Below are positions 15,958 through 24,641 of a stretch of 64,000 bases of DNA, piece after piece (within the stretch, counting starts at the first letter, position 1; each line of letters begins with the position of its first letter). This stretch comes from Anaerolineaceae bacterium (lineage in GTDB: Bacteria > Chloroflexota > Anaerolineae > Anaerolineales > Anaerolineaceae): positions 1 through 64,000 of the forward strand of contig JAFPZX010000185.1 in the NCBI GenBank assembly GCA_017417055.1, read 5' to 3'. Made by a program: the position numbers and the translations under genes. The notes beneath the pieces were generated by a model, which did no database searches, had not been told where the DNA came from, and saw nothing but the letters and a program-made list of their open reading frames with translations.

Positions 15958-17568
15958 ATGGCGGCGAAGAAAAAAACAGAAGAAAAAATCAACCTGGATT
16001 CCATTCTTTTTAAATGCCGGGACATTCTGCGGAAGGCACGGAATTCCGGTTCTTTTTTTGAAAAACGTGACATGATGCTCACGCTGGTTTTTCTGCGCTT
16101 TATCGGGGAAAAATATGAAGACGGTGTGGAAAACCTGCGGAACCAGTTGATCGATCGGGGTTTAGACCCGGACGATGAAGCGATTCGGGCAGCTTTTTTT
16201 GATGACCCGACCTTCAATGATGGGACATATAACCTTCCGCCGGAAGCACGCTGGTCAACCATTATCAACACGCCCGCTCCGCAGCTGAACACAGCTCTCG
16301 ATACAGCTCTCGACATCCTTGATAAAGACAAACGGCTCAAAGGCTGTTTCGTGAAAGGTACCTTTTTGACCCGGAACCTTGGCGCTGCTGATATCAAACA
16401 GCTTGTCGATGAGGTCAGCAAGATCACCCATAAGGCATTTGGGGAGGAAAAGGATCTGATCGGCCGGGTTTATGAATACTTTCTGAAAGAATTTGCCGTC
16501 AACGCCACCAAGGAAGAGGGAGAATTTTACACCCCGCATGACGTGGTCCAGCTCATCGCCGCCATGATCGAACCTTTTGACGGGACACTTTACGATCCCT
16601 GCTGCGGGAGCGGCGGGATGTTCATTCAGAGTGCGGATTTTGTGGAACGCAAAAAAGGGGATACCAGCGGCGTCAATGTCTGGGGACAGGAAAAGGACGC
16701 GGCGACCTGGCGTCTGGCGAAGATGAACCTGGCACTGCGGGGCATCAGTCATAACCTGGGAGAGACTTACGAATCTACCTTTACCAAAGATCTGCACAAA
16801 GGAATTTATTTCAACTATATCATGGCTAATCCGCCCTTCAACCTCAAGGGCTGGTATGATTCCAACCTGAAAAACGATGCCCGTTGGGCGGACTACGGCA
16901 CTCCGCCGGAGAGCAATGCCAATTACGCCTGGATTCTGCACATTCTTTCCCATCTGAAGCCACTGGACGGGGTGGCCGGATTCCTGCTGGCTAACGGTGC
17001 GCTGGGTGACAGTGACACGGAGAAGATTCGCCGGAAACTCATCCAAAATGACAAGGTGGAAGCCATCATCATCCTGCCGCGGGAGCTTTTCATCACCACG
17101 GATATTTCCGTCACATTGTGGATCCTGAACCAGAACAAAAAAGGCGGAAGGTATCATGAACGTCAGCTGCGGAACCGGCAGCATGAGATCTTATTTATGG
17201 ACCTGCGCACCTGGACAGAAAACCCGGTGAAGGATCAGAACAAAAAGAAGGTGATGCTCAGCACAGAACAGATCGAGCAGGCTGCCGAGATTTATCACGA
17301 CTGGCAGGCGGAAGGTACCGACGGTACAAATTACGCGGTACCGGAGCTTTACCGCTCCGTAAGTATGCCGGAGATCGAAGAAAAGGGCTGGAGCCTGATC
17401 CCCAGCAAATATATCGAGTTCATCGATCATGATCTGGAGATCGATTTTGAAGCTGAAATGCGCCGCATCCAAAAAGAAATGGCAGATATTCTCGCCATGG
17501 AACAGCAGTCGCAGCAGATGCTCAAAGAGGCCTTTCGCGGAATTGGCTATGAGATTGATCAGATTTGA
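15958..17568 (+). CDS. hsdM: Type I restriction-modification DNA methyltransferase subunit
   Basis: A 536-residue N6-adenine methyltransferase, the M subunit of a type I system. The HsdM N-terminal helical domain is followed by the SAM-binding motif Asp-Pro-Cys-Cys-Gly-Ser-Gly-Gly-Met-Phe (about residue 213) and the catalytic Asn-Pro-Pro-Phe (Asn291). The start at 15958 follows GAGGAG and begins Met-Ala-Ala-Lys-Lys-Lys; an in-frame extension back to 15820 would run through the 70-bp repeat and is rejected. It partners with HsdS (18929) for specificity and with HsdR (21103) for cleavage. The usual hsdM-hsdS adjacency is broken by a toxin-antitoxin pair and a repeat-rich gap of about 410 bp. 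Confidence 0.95.
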   Translation: MAAKKKTEEKINLDSILFKCRDILRKARNSGSFFEKRDMMLTLVFLRFIGEKYEDGVENLRNQLIDRGLDPDDEAIRAAFFDDPTFNDGTYNLPPEARWSTIINTPAPQLNTALDTALDILDKDKRLKGCFVKGTFLTRNLGAADIKQLVDEVSKITHKAFGEEKDLIGRVYEYFLKEFAVNATKEEGEFYTPHDVVQLIAAMIEPFDGTLYDPCCGSGGMFIQSADFVERKKGDTSGVNVWGQEKDAATWRLAKMNLALRGISHNLGETYESTFTKDLHKGIYFNYIMANPPFNLKGWYDSNLKNDARWADYGTPPESNANYAWILHILSHLKPLDGVAGFLLANGALGDSDTEKIRRKLIQNDKVEAIIILPRELFITTDISVTLWILNQNKKGGRYHERQLRNRQHEILFMDLRTWTENPVKDQNKKKVMLSTEQIEQAAEIYHDWQAEGTDGTNYAVPELYRSVSMPEIEEKGWSLIPSKYIEFIDHDLEIDFEAEMRRIQKEMADILAMEQQSQQMLKEAFRGIGYEIDQI

Positions 17569-17577
17569 CGGCAAACC

Positions 17578-17590
17578 GGGGACAGTCCCC
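17578..17590. repeat. Minimal GGGGACAGTCCCC palindrome
   Basis: A 13-nt near-palindrome about 10 bp after the hsdM stop, the smallest form of the GGGACAG hairpin family dispersed through this window. Confidence 0.5.
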
Positions 17591-17650
17591 AGGTATCTAT
17601 CTCTACGATAATAAACATATGATTACATTTGTACACATTTGATTCTTGTT

Positions 17651-17752
17651 TGATATAATTAAAGTATATGTTCAGGATCCGGTTAAACAGCACGCAGCAC
17701 AGTCTTTAAGTATCGGTGGAGCGACACCAAAAAGCAGACCCGGTGTGCTCCA
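17651..17752 (+). promoter_or_regulatory. Extended -10 promoter and leader hairpin of the RelB/PIN operon
   Basis: TGATATAAT (17651-17659) is an extended -10 box. About 60 nt downstream the leader can form a strong stem: TGGAGC-g-ACACC (17717-17728) against GGTGTGCTCCA (17742-17752). The gap 17569-17805 therefore holds the promoter and leader of the toxin-antitoxin pair, separating it transcriptionally from hsdM. Confidence 0.5.
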
Positions 17753-17805
17753 TACTGAATCGATACAGATAAATCATAATTGAATAATTACAAAAAGGAG
17801 TGAGA

Positions 17806-18099
17806 ATGGCAAATACATTAGTTCAATTTCGTATGGAAGAAGCAGAAAAATTTGAAGCATCACAAATCTGTGCCCGTCTTGGTTTGAATCTTCAATCTTA
17901 TCTTCGCATGTGTACATCAAGGCTGATCCAGGAAAGAGGAATTCCTTTCAGCATGAAGCTGGAAAATGAAGAGAAACCTGGCATCAGTGCGATGAAACGT
18001 GCAACCCGGATCGCGGAGAAATATGGAATTTCCGATATGTCTTTGGATGAAATCAATGAGGAAATTGCTGAAGTCAGAAAACAGCGGGCTGTTTTATGA
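17806..18099 (+). CDS. RelB/DinJ-like antitoxin
   Basis: A 97-residue protein from ATG 17806, 5 nt after AAGGAG. The N-terminal 45 residues (Leu-Val-Gln-Phe-Arg, then Leu-Gly-Leu-Asn-Leu-Gln-Ser-Tyr-Leu-Arg) have the ribbon-helix-helix pattern of RelB/DinJ antitoxins, which bind their own promoter and neutralise a partner toxin. The C-terminal half (about 55-97) is charged and helical, as expected for the toxin-wrapping segment. The stop overlaps the PIN toxin start by ATGA. RelB/DinJ antitoxins more often pair with RelE/YafQ toxins, so this is a mixed pair. Confidence 0.82.
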   Translation: MANTLVQFRMEEAEKFEASQICARLGLNLQSYLRMCTSRLIQERGIPFSMKLENEEKPGISAMKRATRIAEKYGISDMSLDEINEEIAEVRKQRAVL

Positions 18100-18518
18100 A
18101 ATACTATGCTGTTATTGACACGAACGTGCTGGTTTCCGCTTTGTTGAAATGGAATTCTGTACCTGGTAAAATCATAGAATTGGTTTTTTCCGGGACCATC
18201 ACGCCGATTCTGAATGATGTTATTTTGAATGAATACAAAGAAGTGCTTTCCCGCTCGAAATTCCATTTGACAGAAGATATCGTAGATGAAATCACCGACA
18301 GTCTTGATAAAGCCGCATTGTATGTCGATGCGGAACCTATTGATATTGATCTTCCGGACCCAAAGGACCGCGTATTTTATGAAATTGTGATGGAAGCAAG
18401 AAATCAGGAAGAGGCATGGCTTGTGACCGGGAATATGAAACATTTTCCTCGTGAACTGTTTATTGTTACACCAAGAGAAATGCTCGATATTATCATGAAT
18501 GATTACCATGACGAATGA
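18096..18518 (+). CDS. PIN-domain toxin (COG1569-like)
   Basis: A 140-residue PIN-domain ribonuclease-type toxin. The first metal-binding Asp lies in Val-Ile-Asp-Thr-Asn-Val-Leu-Val-Ser-Ala-Leu; Asn-Glu-Tyr and Pro-Asp-Pro-Lys-Asp-Arg-Val-Phe supply further acidic residues, and the last motif reads Leu-Val-Thr-Gly-Asn-Met-Lys-His-Phe, where many relatives have Asp instead of Asn. Such toxins cleave RNA when their antitoxin is lost. The start overlaps the antitoxin stop by 4 bp, so synthesis is translationally coupled. Its place inside the type I locus is typical of defence islands. Confidence 0.85.
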   Translation: MKYYAVIDTNVLVSALLKWNSVPGKIIELVFSGTITPILNDVILNEYKEVLSRSKFHLTEDIVDEITDSLDKAALYVDAEPIDIDLPDPKDRVFYEIVMEARNQEEAWLVTGNMKHFPRELFIVTPREMLDIIMNDYHDE

Positions 18519-18928
18519 GATTTGTGGATCGTTAAATTTACAGCAATTAACCGCCGGAGACAATTTTATATGAGGCTGTCATCAATAAGCAAATTCTGAT
18601 TTTTTTAAAAGCATGGCATGATCAAGAAAATGCGGAATACCACAAATATCACATTAAACAAAATGCGATATTCCACAATTTTCCTATAAAACATTTTGCG
18701 AGACGCCTATGTTTTTTAAAAGATGGATTATTGATAAATAATGCGGAAAAGCACGATTTTTATTGAAAACAAAATGCGAAGATGCATAATCTTTTCGTAA
18801 AGTACCTGGATCGCATCCGGAATCGGTATCTGATTTACACAAAAGATCTGCGGAAAGAGCAGGATATGTTCTGCCTTCCGATATATATGGCTCAATTTTT
18901 GTAGGAGTAACATTCATGAGGAACAGTT
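18519..18928. promoter_or_regulatory. AT-rich gap with duplicated TGCG-repeat unit
   Basis: No gene is supported. Four copies of a TGC-N6-7-(G/C)CA motif begin at 18631, 18664, 18742 and 18775. They form two pairs, each 33 bp apart, and the second pair repeats the first after 111 bp, together with a shared flank (TTTTTTAAAAG at about 18601 and 18715). The second pair reads TGCGGAAAAGCA and TGCGAAGATGCA. Such regularly spaced dyads suggest operators or an iteron-like cluster in front of hsdS. No clear -10/-35 pair was found. Confidence 0.45.
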
Positions 18929-20056
18929 ATGGGTTCGATTAACAACAAACTTGGTTATTATCTTGAATTGAGAGAAGTTACAAATAAGAATCTTTCCTAT
19001 GGTATTGAAGATGTTCGCGGCGTAAATAATCTAAAAAAACTGATGCCAACGAAAGCAGATACCAATGGACGCGATTTGTCAAAATTTCAAATCGTATTTC
19101 CGGGAGAATTTGTTTTTAATCATAGAACATCCAGAAATGGTAGTAAATTCAGCATTGCATATAATGATACCGATAAGCCGGTAATTTGCACAGAGGATTA
19201 TGTTGTCTTTCGTATCAAAAGGGAAATGAAGCAATTTCTTCTTGAGGAATGGCTTTATATGTTTTTTAACCGTTCTGAATTTGATCGATATGTAATTACC
19301 AATTCATGGGGCAGTTCAACGGAATTTTATAATTGGGAAGATATTTGTGATATTGATATTGACCTGCCTTCACTTTCGGTACAGGAAAAATATGTAAATA
19401 TCTATAAATCCATGGTCGCCAATCAGCAAAGCTACGAACGCGGGCTGGATGATTTAAAACTCGTCTGTGATGGCTATATTGAAGATTTACGGCAAAGAAT
19501 GCCATGTGAAAAAATAGGACCATATATTACTGAATGTGCTGAAAAAAACATTTATAACTCAATTACTTTATTTCAAGGTGTAAATGTTGATCATGTTTTT
19601 ACTGATCCTAAACGAATAGCTGAAGATGCTGAAAATGGAAATATTGTGAGAACAGGTCAATTCGCGTTTAATAAAGTGATGAAAGCACACAATACGAAAT
19701 TACCTATAGCTTTACGAGATGGTCCTGATTGTGTTGTGTCAAATTCATATCAGGTATTTGAAATCAAAGATGAAAATAAATTATTACCAAAGTATCTTAT
19801 GCTTTGGATGAATCGGACAGAGACACAGAGATATGCTGGATTTATTTCTTTTGGAACAACAAGAGATATTTTTTCAATGGACGATATGAAGGAGATATCT
19901 ATTCCCCTTCCAGAAACTAAAATTCAAGAGAGTATTGTAGAAATTTTACAGGTATATGAAACACGAAAAAAAATCAACGAACAGCTCAAAGCGCAGATTA
20001 AAGCCATCTGCCCGATCCTGATCCGCGGCTCACTGGAGGAAGGGGCAGTTCAATGA
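18929..20056 (+). CDS. hsdS: Type I restriction-modification specificity subunit
   Basis: A 375-residue S subunit that recognises the bipartite DNA target for both methylation and cleavage. Two target-recognition domains are visible in tandem (about 1-175 and 190-360), each ending in a helical spacer; the typical Leu-Pro-x-Leu/Pro-Glu-x3-Gln-Glu pattern occurs at about 145 (Leu-Pro-Ser-Leu-Ser-Val-Gln-Glu) and 330 (Leu-Pro-Glu-Thr-Lys-Ile-Gln-Glu). The base composition, especially of the second recognition domain, is more AT-rich than hsdM and hsdR, as expected for horizontally shuffled specificity genes. GAGGAA precedes the ATG. It overlaps the AlbA-like gene by ATGA. Confidence 0.88.
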   Translation: MGSINNKLGYYLELREVTNKNLSYGIEDVRGVNNLKKLMPTKADTNGRDLSKFQIVFPGEFVFNHRTSRNGSKFSIAYNDTDKPVICTEDYVVFRIKREMKQFLLEEWLYMFFNRSEFDRYVITNSWGSSTEFYNWEDICDIDIDLPSLSVQEKYVNIYKSMVANQQSYERGLDDLKLVCDGYIEDLRQRMPCEKIGPYITECAEKNIYNSITLFQGVNVDHVFTDPKRIAEDAENGNIVRTGQFAFNKVMKAHNTKLPIALRDGPDCVVSNSYQVFEIKDENKLLPKYLMLWMNRTETQRYAGFISFGTTRDIFSMDDMKEISIPLPETKIQESIVEILQVYETRKKINEQLKAQIKAICPILIRGSLEEGAVQ

Positions 20057-20904
20057 CCGAAAATCAAAATGTTGAATACAAGGAAAGCTGGCATGACGAA
20101 TACCTGAAATGGGTCTGCGGTTTTGCCAACGCTCAGGGTGGAACCATTTACATCGGCATTGAGAATTCCGGCAGGGTGACAGGCGTACAAAACGCAGACA
20201 AGCTGATGGAAGATATCCCGAACAAAATCCAGTCCGGGCTGAGACTTGTCGCGGATGTGAACAGGCACACCAAAGATGGACTGGATTACCTGGAGATTCG
20301 GGTCTCGCCGAGTTCTTATCCGGTTAGTTATCATGGAGAGTATCACTACCGCAGCGGCAGCACAAAGCAACAGCTCACCGGCATCGCCCTTTCAGAGTTC
20401 ATCATGCGCAAGACCGGTTTCCGCTGGGAAGACGTGACTGTGGATGACATCACTGTTGATGATCTGGATGAGGAAAGCTTCAAGATCTTCCGCCGGGAAG
20501 CTCTCCGCAGCAAACGAATGACCGCTGAAGAGCTGAATATTCCCAGAGAAGAGCTGCTGCAAAAACTGCACCTGATGAAAGACGGAAAATTAAAACGTTC
20601 CGCGGTTCTGTTGTTTTATGATGACCCACAAGTGGTTCAGAACGGGAGTTATGTAAAAGTCGGGAAGTTTGGAAAAGATGGAGTATTGCTCTATCAGCAT
20701 ACAAATGAAAATTTAGATGAATTATCCCTAAATATTATAAAAGCTCTTAAAAGAGACCCTCGTGCAACACAAAAAATGCTTGCTGAGCAGCTGAATATCT
20801 CTGTCTCTTCTATACAACGAATTATGGCAAAATTAAGAAAAATAGGCTATATCATTCGGGCGGGAGGAAAGTCAGATGGTTATTGGATAATAAATTATAA
20901 ATAA
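20053..20904 (+). CDS. AlbA_2/Schlafen-like ATP-binding protein with C-terminal HTH, internally shortened
   Basis: A 283-residue COG2865-type protein. Residues 5-110 form the AlbA_2/divergent-AAA_4 domain (Asn-Val-Glu-Tyr-Lys-Glu-Ser-Trp, then Phe-Ala-Asn-Ala-Gln-Gly-Gly). The following linker to about residue 220 (Tyr-Val-Lys-Val-Gly-Lys-Phe-Gly) also matches the family, but the roughly 170-residue HATPase_c_4 region that normally follows is missing, and the sequence passes directly to a winged-helix segment (Gln-Lys-Met-Leu-Ala-Glu-Gln-Leu-Asn and on). The join is in frame. Family members often lie in or near type I restriction loci. Its start overlaps hsdS by 4 bp, so it is coupled to it. 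Confidence 0.78.
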   Translation: MTENQNVEYKESWHDEYLKWVCGFANAQGGTIYIGIENSGRVTGVQNADKLMEDIPNKIQSGLRLVADVNRHTKDGLDYLEIRVSPSSYPVSYHGEYHYRSGSTKQQLTGIALSEFIMRKTGFRWEDVTVDDITVDDLDEESFKIFRREALRSKRMTAEELNIPREELLQKLHLMKDGKLKRSAVLLFYDDPQVVQNGSYVKVGKFGKDGVLLYQHTNENLDELSLNIIKALKRDPRATQKMLAEQLNISVSSIQRIMAKLRKIGYIIRAGGKSDGYWIINYK

Positions 20905-21102
20905 CATTAAAGATTCTAAACCTCAAACAATAGATTTAATTGTGGATGTTTTCAGAAAGTATTTGAATGTTATTTTGAATATTTAAAAAAAATACGAGTA
21001 AAACAAACAAACACTCAACACCTTAAAATATCAAAACATATTCTTAAAGAAACGAAACTTTATGAACATAAAACATTGAGTAAATACTACTAAGGGGTTT
21101 TT

Positions 21103-24100
21103 ATGGCGGAAATGGGAAAGTATAAATTCACTGAGCAGGATTTTGAAAACATCTTCCTGGATTATCTGGAAGCGGTGGGTTGGCACTATCTGCCCGGCAG
21201 CAGCATCTCCCGTAAATCGCAGCGGGAAGTCCTTTATGTGGATGACCTGGAACAGTTTCTGTCTAAAACCAAGCCGAACCTGAACGCGGAAGAACTGCGG
21301 CAGCTCATCGATATGGTTCGGCTCGCTGGCGCGGAAAGTGATTTTGCCGCGCTGCATAAAGTCTATAACTGGATGGTCGATGGTATCCCCTTCACGCCGG
21401 GGGACGGTCAGCCGCAAATCATCCCCCTGATTGATTTCGAGAGCCCAAAAAATAATTATTTCCACGCGGTCAACCAGTTCACAGTGGAGTATCTCAATAA
21501 CGGACAGGTACAGACCCGCCGTCCCGACATTCTTCTTTTTGTAAATGGTATGCCGGTATGTGTCATTGAGCTAAAAAATCCCGCAGATCCAAAAGCGACA
21601 GTCTATAATGCCTGGGAGCAGATCAACATCCGATACTGGCGTGACATCCCGCACCTCCTGCATTACTGTCCTCTGGCTTGTATCTCTGACGGCGTCAAAA
21701 CAAGGCTCGGTACGGTTCGAACCCCATATGAACACTTTTACGCCTGGCGGCGGGTCAATGAAGACAGCAAAATTTCCACGCTTCCGTTTGATGAGCTGCA
21801 GAGCATGATAAATGGTGTTTATGCCTCGGAACGTTTTCTGGAAATCTTCCGCGATTATATCTATTTTCAGGACAGTGAATATGACAGCGAAGAGAGGGAA
21901 ATCGTCTGCCGCTATCCACAGTTTTTTGCTGCCCGGATGTTGAAGCGCAGCATCATCAAATCTGTCCGTCAGAGGAGCGGCAAGGGCGGTACTTACTTCG
22001 GCGCTACCGGCTGTGGGAAAACCTATACCATGGCCTTCCTTGCCCGGCAGCTTGCCCTGCGCTGCACGGATGTGATGGAGATCGGTTCTCCGACAATTGT
22101 CATGATCGTAGATCGTGAGGAATTGCAAAAACAGGGGGCAAAACTGTTTACCAAAAGTAAAGAATTCCTGAATTTAGGCGAAGTCCGTGTAGTGCCCAGC
22201 CGAAAATTACTTCGTGAAGAGCTGAGCATCCGTGCGAGCGGCGGGTTTTATATCTGCACGATCCAGAAATTTGTAGACCGGAAAGATGATCCAATCGGAC
22301 TCATCAACAGCCGGGCAAATATCATTTGTTTTTCCGATGAAGCTCACCGAACACAGCTGGAGCGTTCCAAACAAATCAAATTTTCCCAAAATGAAGACAA
22401 AAACATGGAAGCCCTGCTCTCCCGTCCATATGCCGATGTACTGCGGGAAGCCTTTCCGCATGCGACTTTTGTCGGGTTTACGGGAACACCAATCGCGGAA
22501 ACTTATCAGACTTTCGGCGCAGAAATCGATCGCTATACCATGGATCAGGCGGTTGCTGACGGCTTGACCGTGCCCATCAAATACCATCCGCGTATCGCTA
22601 AAGTCCTGCTGGATCAGGAAAAAGTAAAACAAATCGAAGCCTATTACCGGAAATGTGCGGATGATGGTGCAAACGCTGATGATATCGAAGCCAGTAAAAA
22701 GGCTATGAGTTCACTGGAGATCATTATCGGGGAGCCCTCCCGTCTGGAGCGTCTTGCCACAGATATTCATGACCATTATGTTTCTGCTTGTGAAGCCGAT
22801 CCGGAGCGAGTGCAAAAGGCAATGATCGTCTGCTCCAGCCGTCCGATCGCTTATGAATTGCTGAAAAAGTTTCAGGCAAAGTATCCGGAGTGGTTCGAGG
22901 AGAAAAAGGCTCCCGATGGATCATATGTTTCTGCGGAAGAGCTGCGGGAGCTTAAACCGATGCCCTTTATGGCAATGGTCGCCAGCGTCGGCAGCAATGA
23001 CCCGGAAGATATGTATAACTATCTCGGCGGTGTTCGTAATGATAAACGTTCTGAAGATTTGGATGCGGCATTCAAACTGGAAAAATCCAACTTTCATATT
23101 GTGATCGTCGTTGATATGTGGATCACCGGTTTTGATGTGCCATCTCTCACCTATATGTATAACGACAAACCGCTGAAGAAGCACTTGCTGATCCAGACGA
23201 TCAGCCGCGTAAACCGCAAATATCCCGGAAAAGACTATGGAATGATTATTGATTACATCGGTATTCGTGATAACATGCGGGAGGCGGTAAAGATCTATGG
23301 CGGCGGAAGTTCTGTAGCTCCTTCTGCTGATGACGTGGAACAGGCAAAGGAGATTTTCAGAACCGAGCTTGAGATCATCAAAAACCTTTTCACAGGGTAT
23401 GATCTAACCCCGTTTCTTGATGTGGATTGTGACCCGGTTCTTCGTTATAAACTGCTATCAGATGCAGCAGAATATGTCTTTACCGCAGAGGGCGAATATC
23501 AAGCTGAACGTAACAATGAGAAAGGTTCTGCTTCAGTGCCATTCAAGCAGTATTTTTTGGAAAATGTGAAGCGCATGCGTGCCGCTTATGATATCTGCCA
23601 GCCTTCCGGCGAATTAGCCAAAGATGAGTCTTCACTCGCTCAATGTTTTATGGCTATTGCCGGTTTTGTCCGGAAAATGAGCGGCAGCAGCGATATCGAT
23701 GCCGATACGATGAACTGTTATGTCTCGAAAATGGTGGAAGAAGCGCTGAAATATAACAAAGTGGAAAGCATGCTTGATGAAAACGGAGAAATGGAAGACC
23801 TTTCCAGTCCGGAGTTTTTTGAAAAGCTTTCTGATATCAGGATGCCCGCAACCAGGCTGGAATTGCTCATCAAACTGCTCAAAAAACAAATCGCAGATTA
23901 TGGGAAAACCAATCAATTAGCGGCAAAACTGTATCAGGAGATGCTGGAGGATACGATCAAACAATATCATGAACGTCGGAAGCATCTTTCTATCGAAGAA
24001 GCTGGAGCTGCCCAGGAAGAAACCTCCGAGCGAATCATTCAGAACGCGACATATCAGGCTATGGAAATTTTGCGTCAGATGAATGCCGACCGGGAAAGTT

Positions 24101-24429
24101 TTCGTAAAATCGGACTTACCTTTGAGGAAAAAGCTTTTTATGATATCCTGATAGCTTTGCGGGACCAGTATAACTTTGAATATGGCAGTGATAAAGTTGT
24201 TGATGGCGTCAAGATCAACGATAAATGCAAGTCTCTGGCAAAGAAAATCAAGGAAATCATTGATACAAAATCTTCCTTCGCTGACTGGCTGAACAACCAA
24301 ATTGTCCGTGATCAGCTAAAATTTGAAATTAAAGTCTGTTTGATCAGGAACGGCTATCCTCCGCAGTACAGTCCCGAAGTTTTCCGTAAGGTCATGGACC
24401 AGGTCGAAAACTTTGAGGAAAATAAATAG
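21103..24429 (+). CDS. hsdR: Type I restriction-modification endonuclease subunit
   Basis: An 1108-residue R subunit: ATP-dependent translocase and nuclease. The PD-(D/E)xK nuclease is near residues 139-157 (Arg-Arg-Pro-Asp-Ile-Leu, then Val-Ile-Glu-Leu-Lys). Walker A Gly-Ala-Thr-Gly-Cys-Gly-Lys-Thr is near 300, the Asp-Glu-Ala-His box near 412, and later helicase motifs include Val-Gly-Phe-Thr-Gly-Thr-Pro and Gln-Thr-Ile-Ser-Arg-Val-Asn-Arg. The C-terminal helical assembly domain is complete. A 198-bp AT-rich gap with no recognisable gene separates it from the AlbA-like gene; AAGGGG precedes the start. No frameshift or missing motif was seen, so the enzyme should be functional. Confidence 0.95.
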   Translation: MAEMGKYKFTEQDFENIFLDYLEAVGWHYLPGSSISRKSQREVLYVDDLEQFLSKTKPNLNAEELRQLIDMVRLAGAESDFAALHKVYNWMVDGIPFTPGDGQPQIIPLIDFESPKNNYFHAVNQFTVEYLNNGQVQTRRPDILLFVNGMPVCVIELKNPADPKATVYNAWEQINIRYWRDIPHLLHYCPLACISDGVKTRLGTVRTPYEHFYAWRRVNEDSKISTLPFDELQSMINGVYASERFLEIFRDYIYFQDSEYDSEEREIVCRYPQFFAARMLKRSIIKSVRQRSGKGGTYFGATGCGKTYTMAFLARQLALRCTDVMEIGSPTIVMIVDREELQKQGAKLFTKSKEFLNLGEVRVVPSRKLLREELSIRASGGFYICTIQKFVDRKDDPIGLINSRANIICFSDEAHRTQLERSKQIKFSQNEDKNMEALLSRPYADVLREAFPHATFVGFTGTPIAETYQTFGAEIDRYTMDQAVADGLTVPIKYHPRIAKVLLDQEKVKQIEAYYRKCADDGANADDIEASKKAMSSLEIIIGEPSRLERLATDIHDHYVSACEADPERVQKAMIVCSSRPIAYELLKKFQAKYPEWFEEKKAPDGSYVSAEELRELKPMPFMAMVASVGSNDPEDMYNYLGGVRNDKRSEDLDAAFKLEKSNFHIVIVVDMWITGFDVPSLTYMYNDKPLKKHLLIQTISRVNRKYPGKDYGMIIDYIGIRDNMREAVKIYGGGSSVAPSADDVEQAKEIFRTELEIIKNLFTGYDLTPFLDVDCDPVLRYKLLSDAAEYVFTAEGEYQAERNNEKGSASVPFKQYFLENVKRMRAAYDICQPSGELAKDESSLAQCFMAIAGFVRKMSGSSDIDADTMNCYVSKMVEEALKYNKVESMLDENGEMEDLSSPEFFEKLSDIRMPATRLELLIKLLKKQIADYGKTNQLAAKLYQEMLEDTIKQYHERRKHLSIEEAGAAQEETSERIIQNATYQAMEILRQMNADRESFRKIGLTFEEKAFYDILIALRDQYNFEYGSDKVVDGVKINDKCKSLAKKIKEIIDTKSSFADWLNNQIVRDQLKFEIKVCLIRNGYPPQYSPEVFRKVMDQVENFEENK

Positions 24430-24430
24430 C

Positions 24431-24495
24431 GGAAATATATCACTTTTTGTTTGATATATTTCCGAAATATATCAAATGAAGCATGATATATTTCC
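24431..24495. promoter_or_regulatory. Four-fold GGAAATATATCA operator-like array
   Basis: GGAAATATATCA occurs at 24431, inverted at 24452, direct at 24464 (minus its first G) and inverted at 24484. The middle two make a perfect palindrome, 24450-24476, with 13-bp arms around one C. It starts just after the hsdR stop and could stop transcription or bind a dimeric regulator. The rest of the gap to rpe (24496-24641) holds no gene. Confidence 0.55.
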
Positions 24496-24641
24496 GCAGT
24501 TTATAGTAAAATAAGCGTAACCGGTCAGTGAAAGCACAACGGGATATGCCGGTGACAGTTTGCAATTTCCCTGTCCGGGACGCATTTGAACCATCCCGAT
24601 ATCCCCGCTGAACAGTTACAAACACACAAAGGTTAGGAATC

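Noticed and set aside
18684-18917. A 77-codon minus-strand frame in the gap before hsdS
   Set aside because: It crosses the duplicated TGCG sites, has no ribosome site and no similarity; the sequence is better explained as regulatory DNA.
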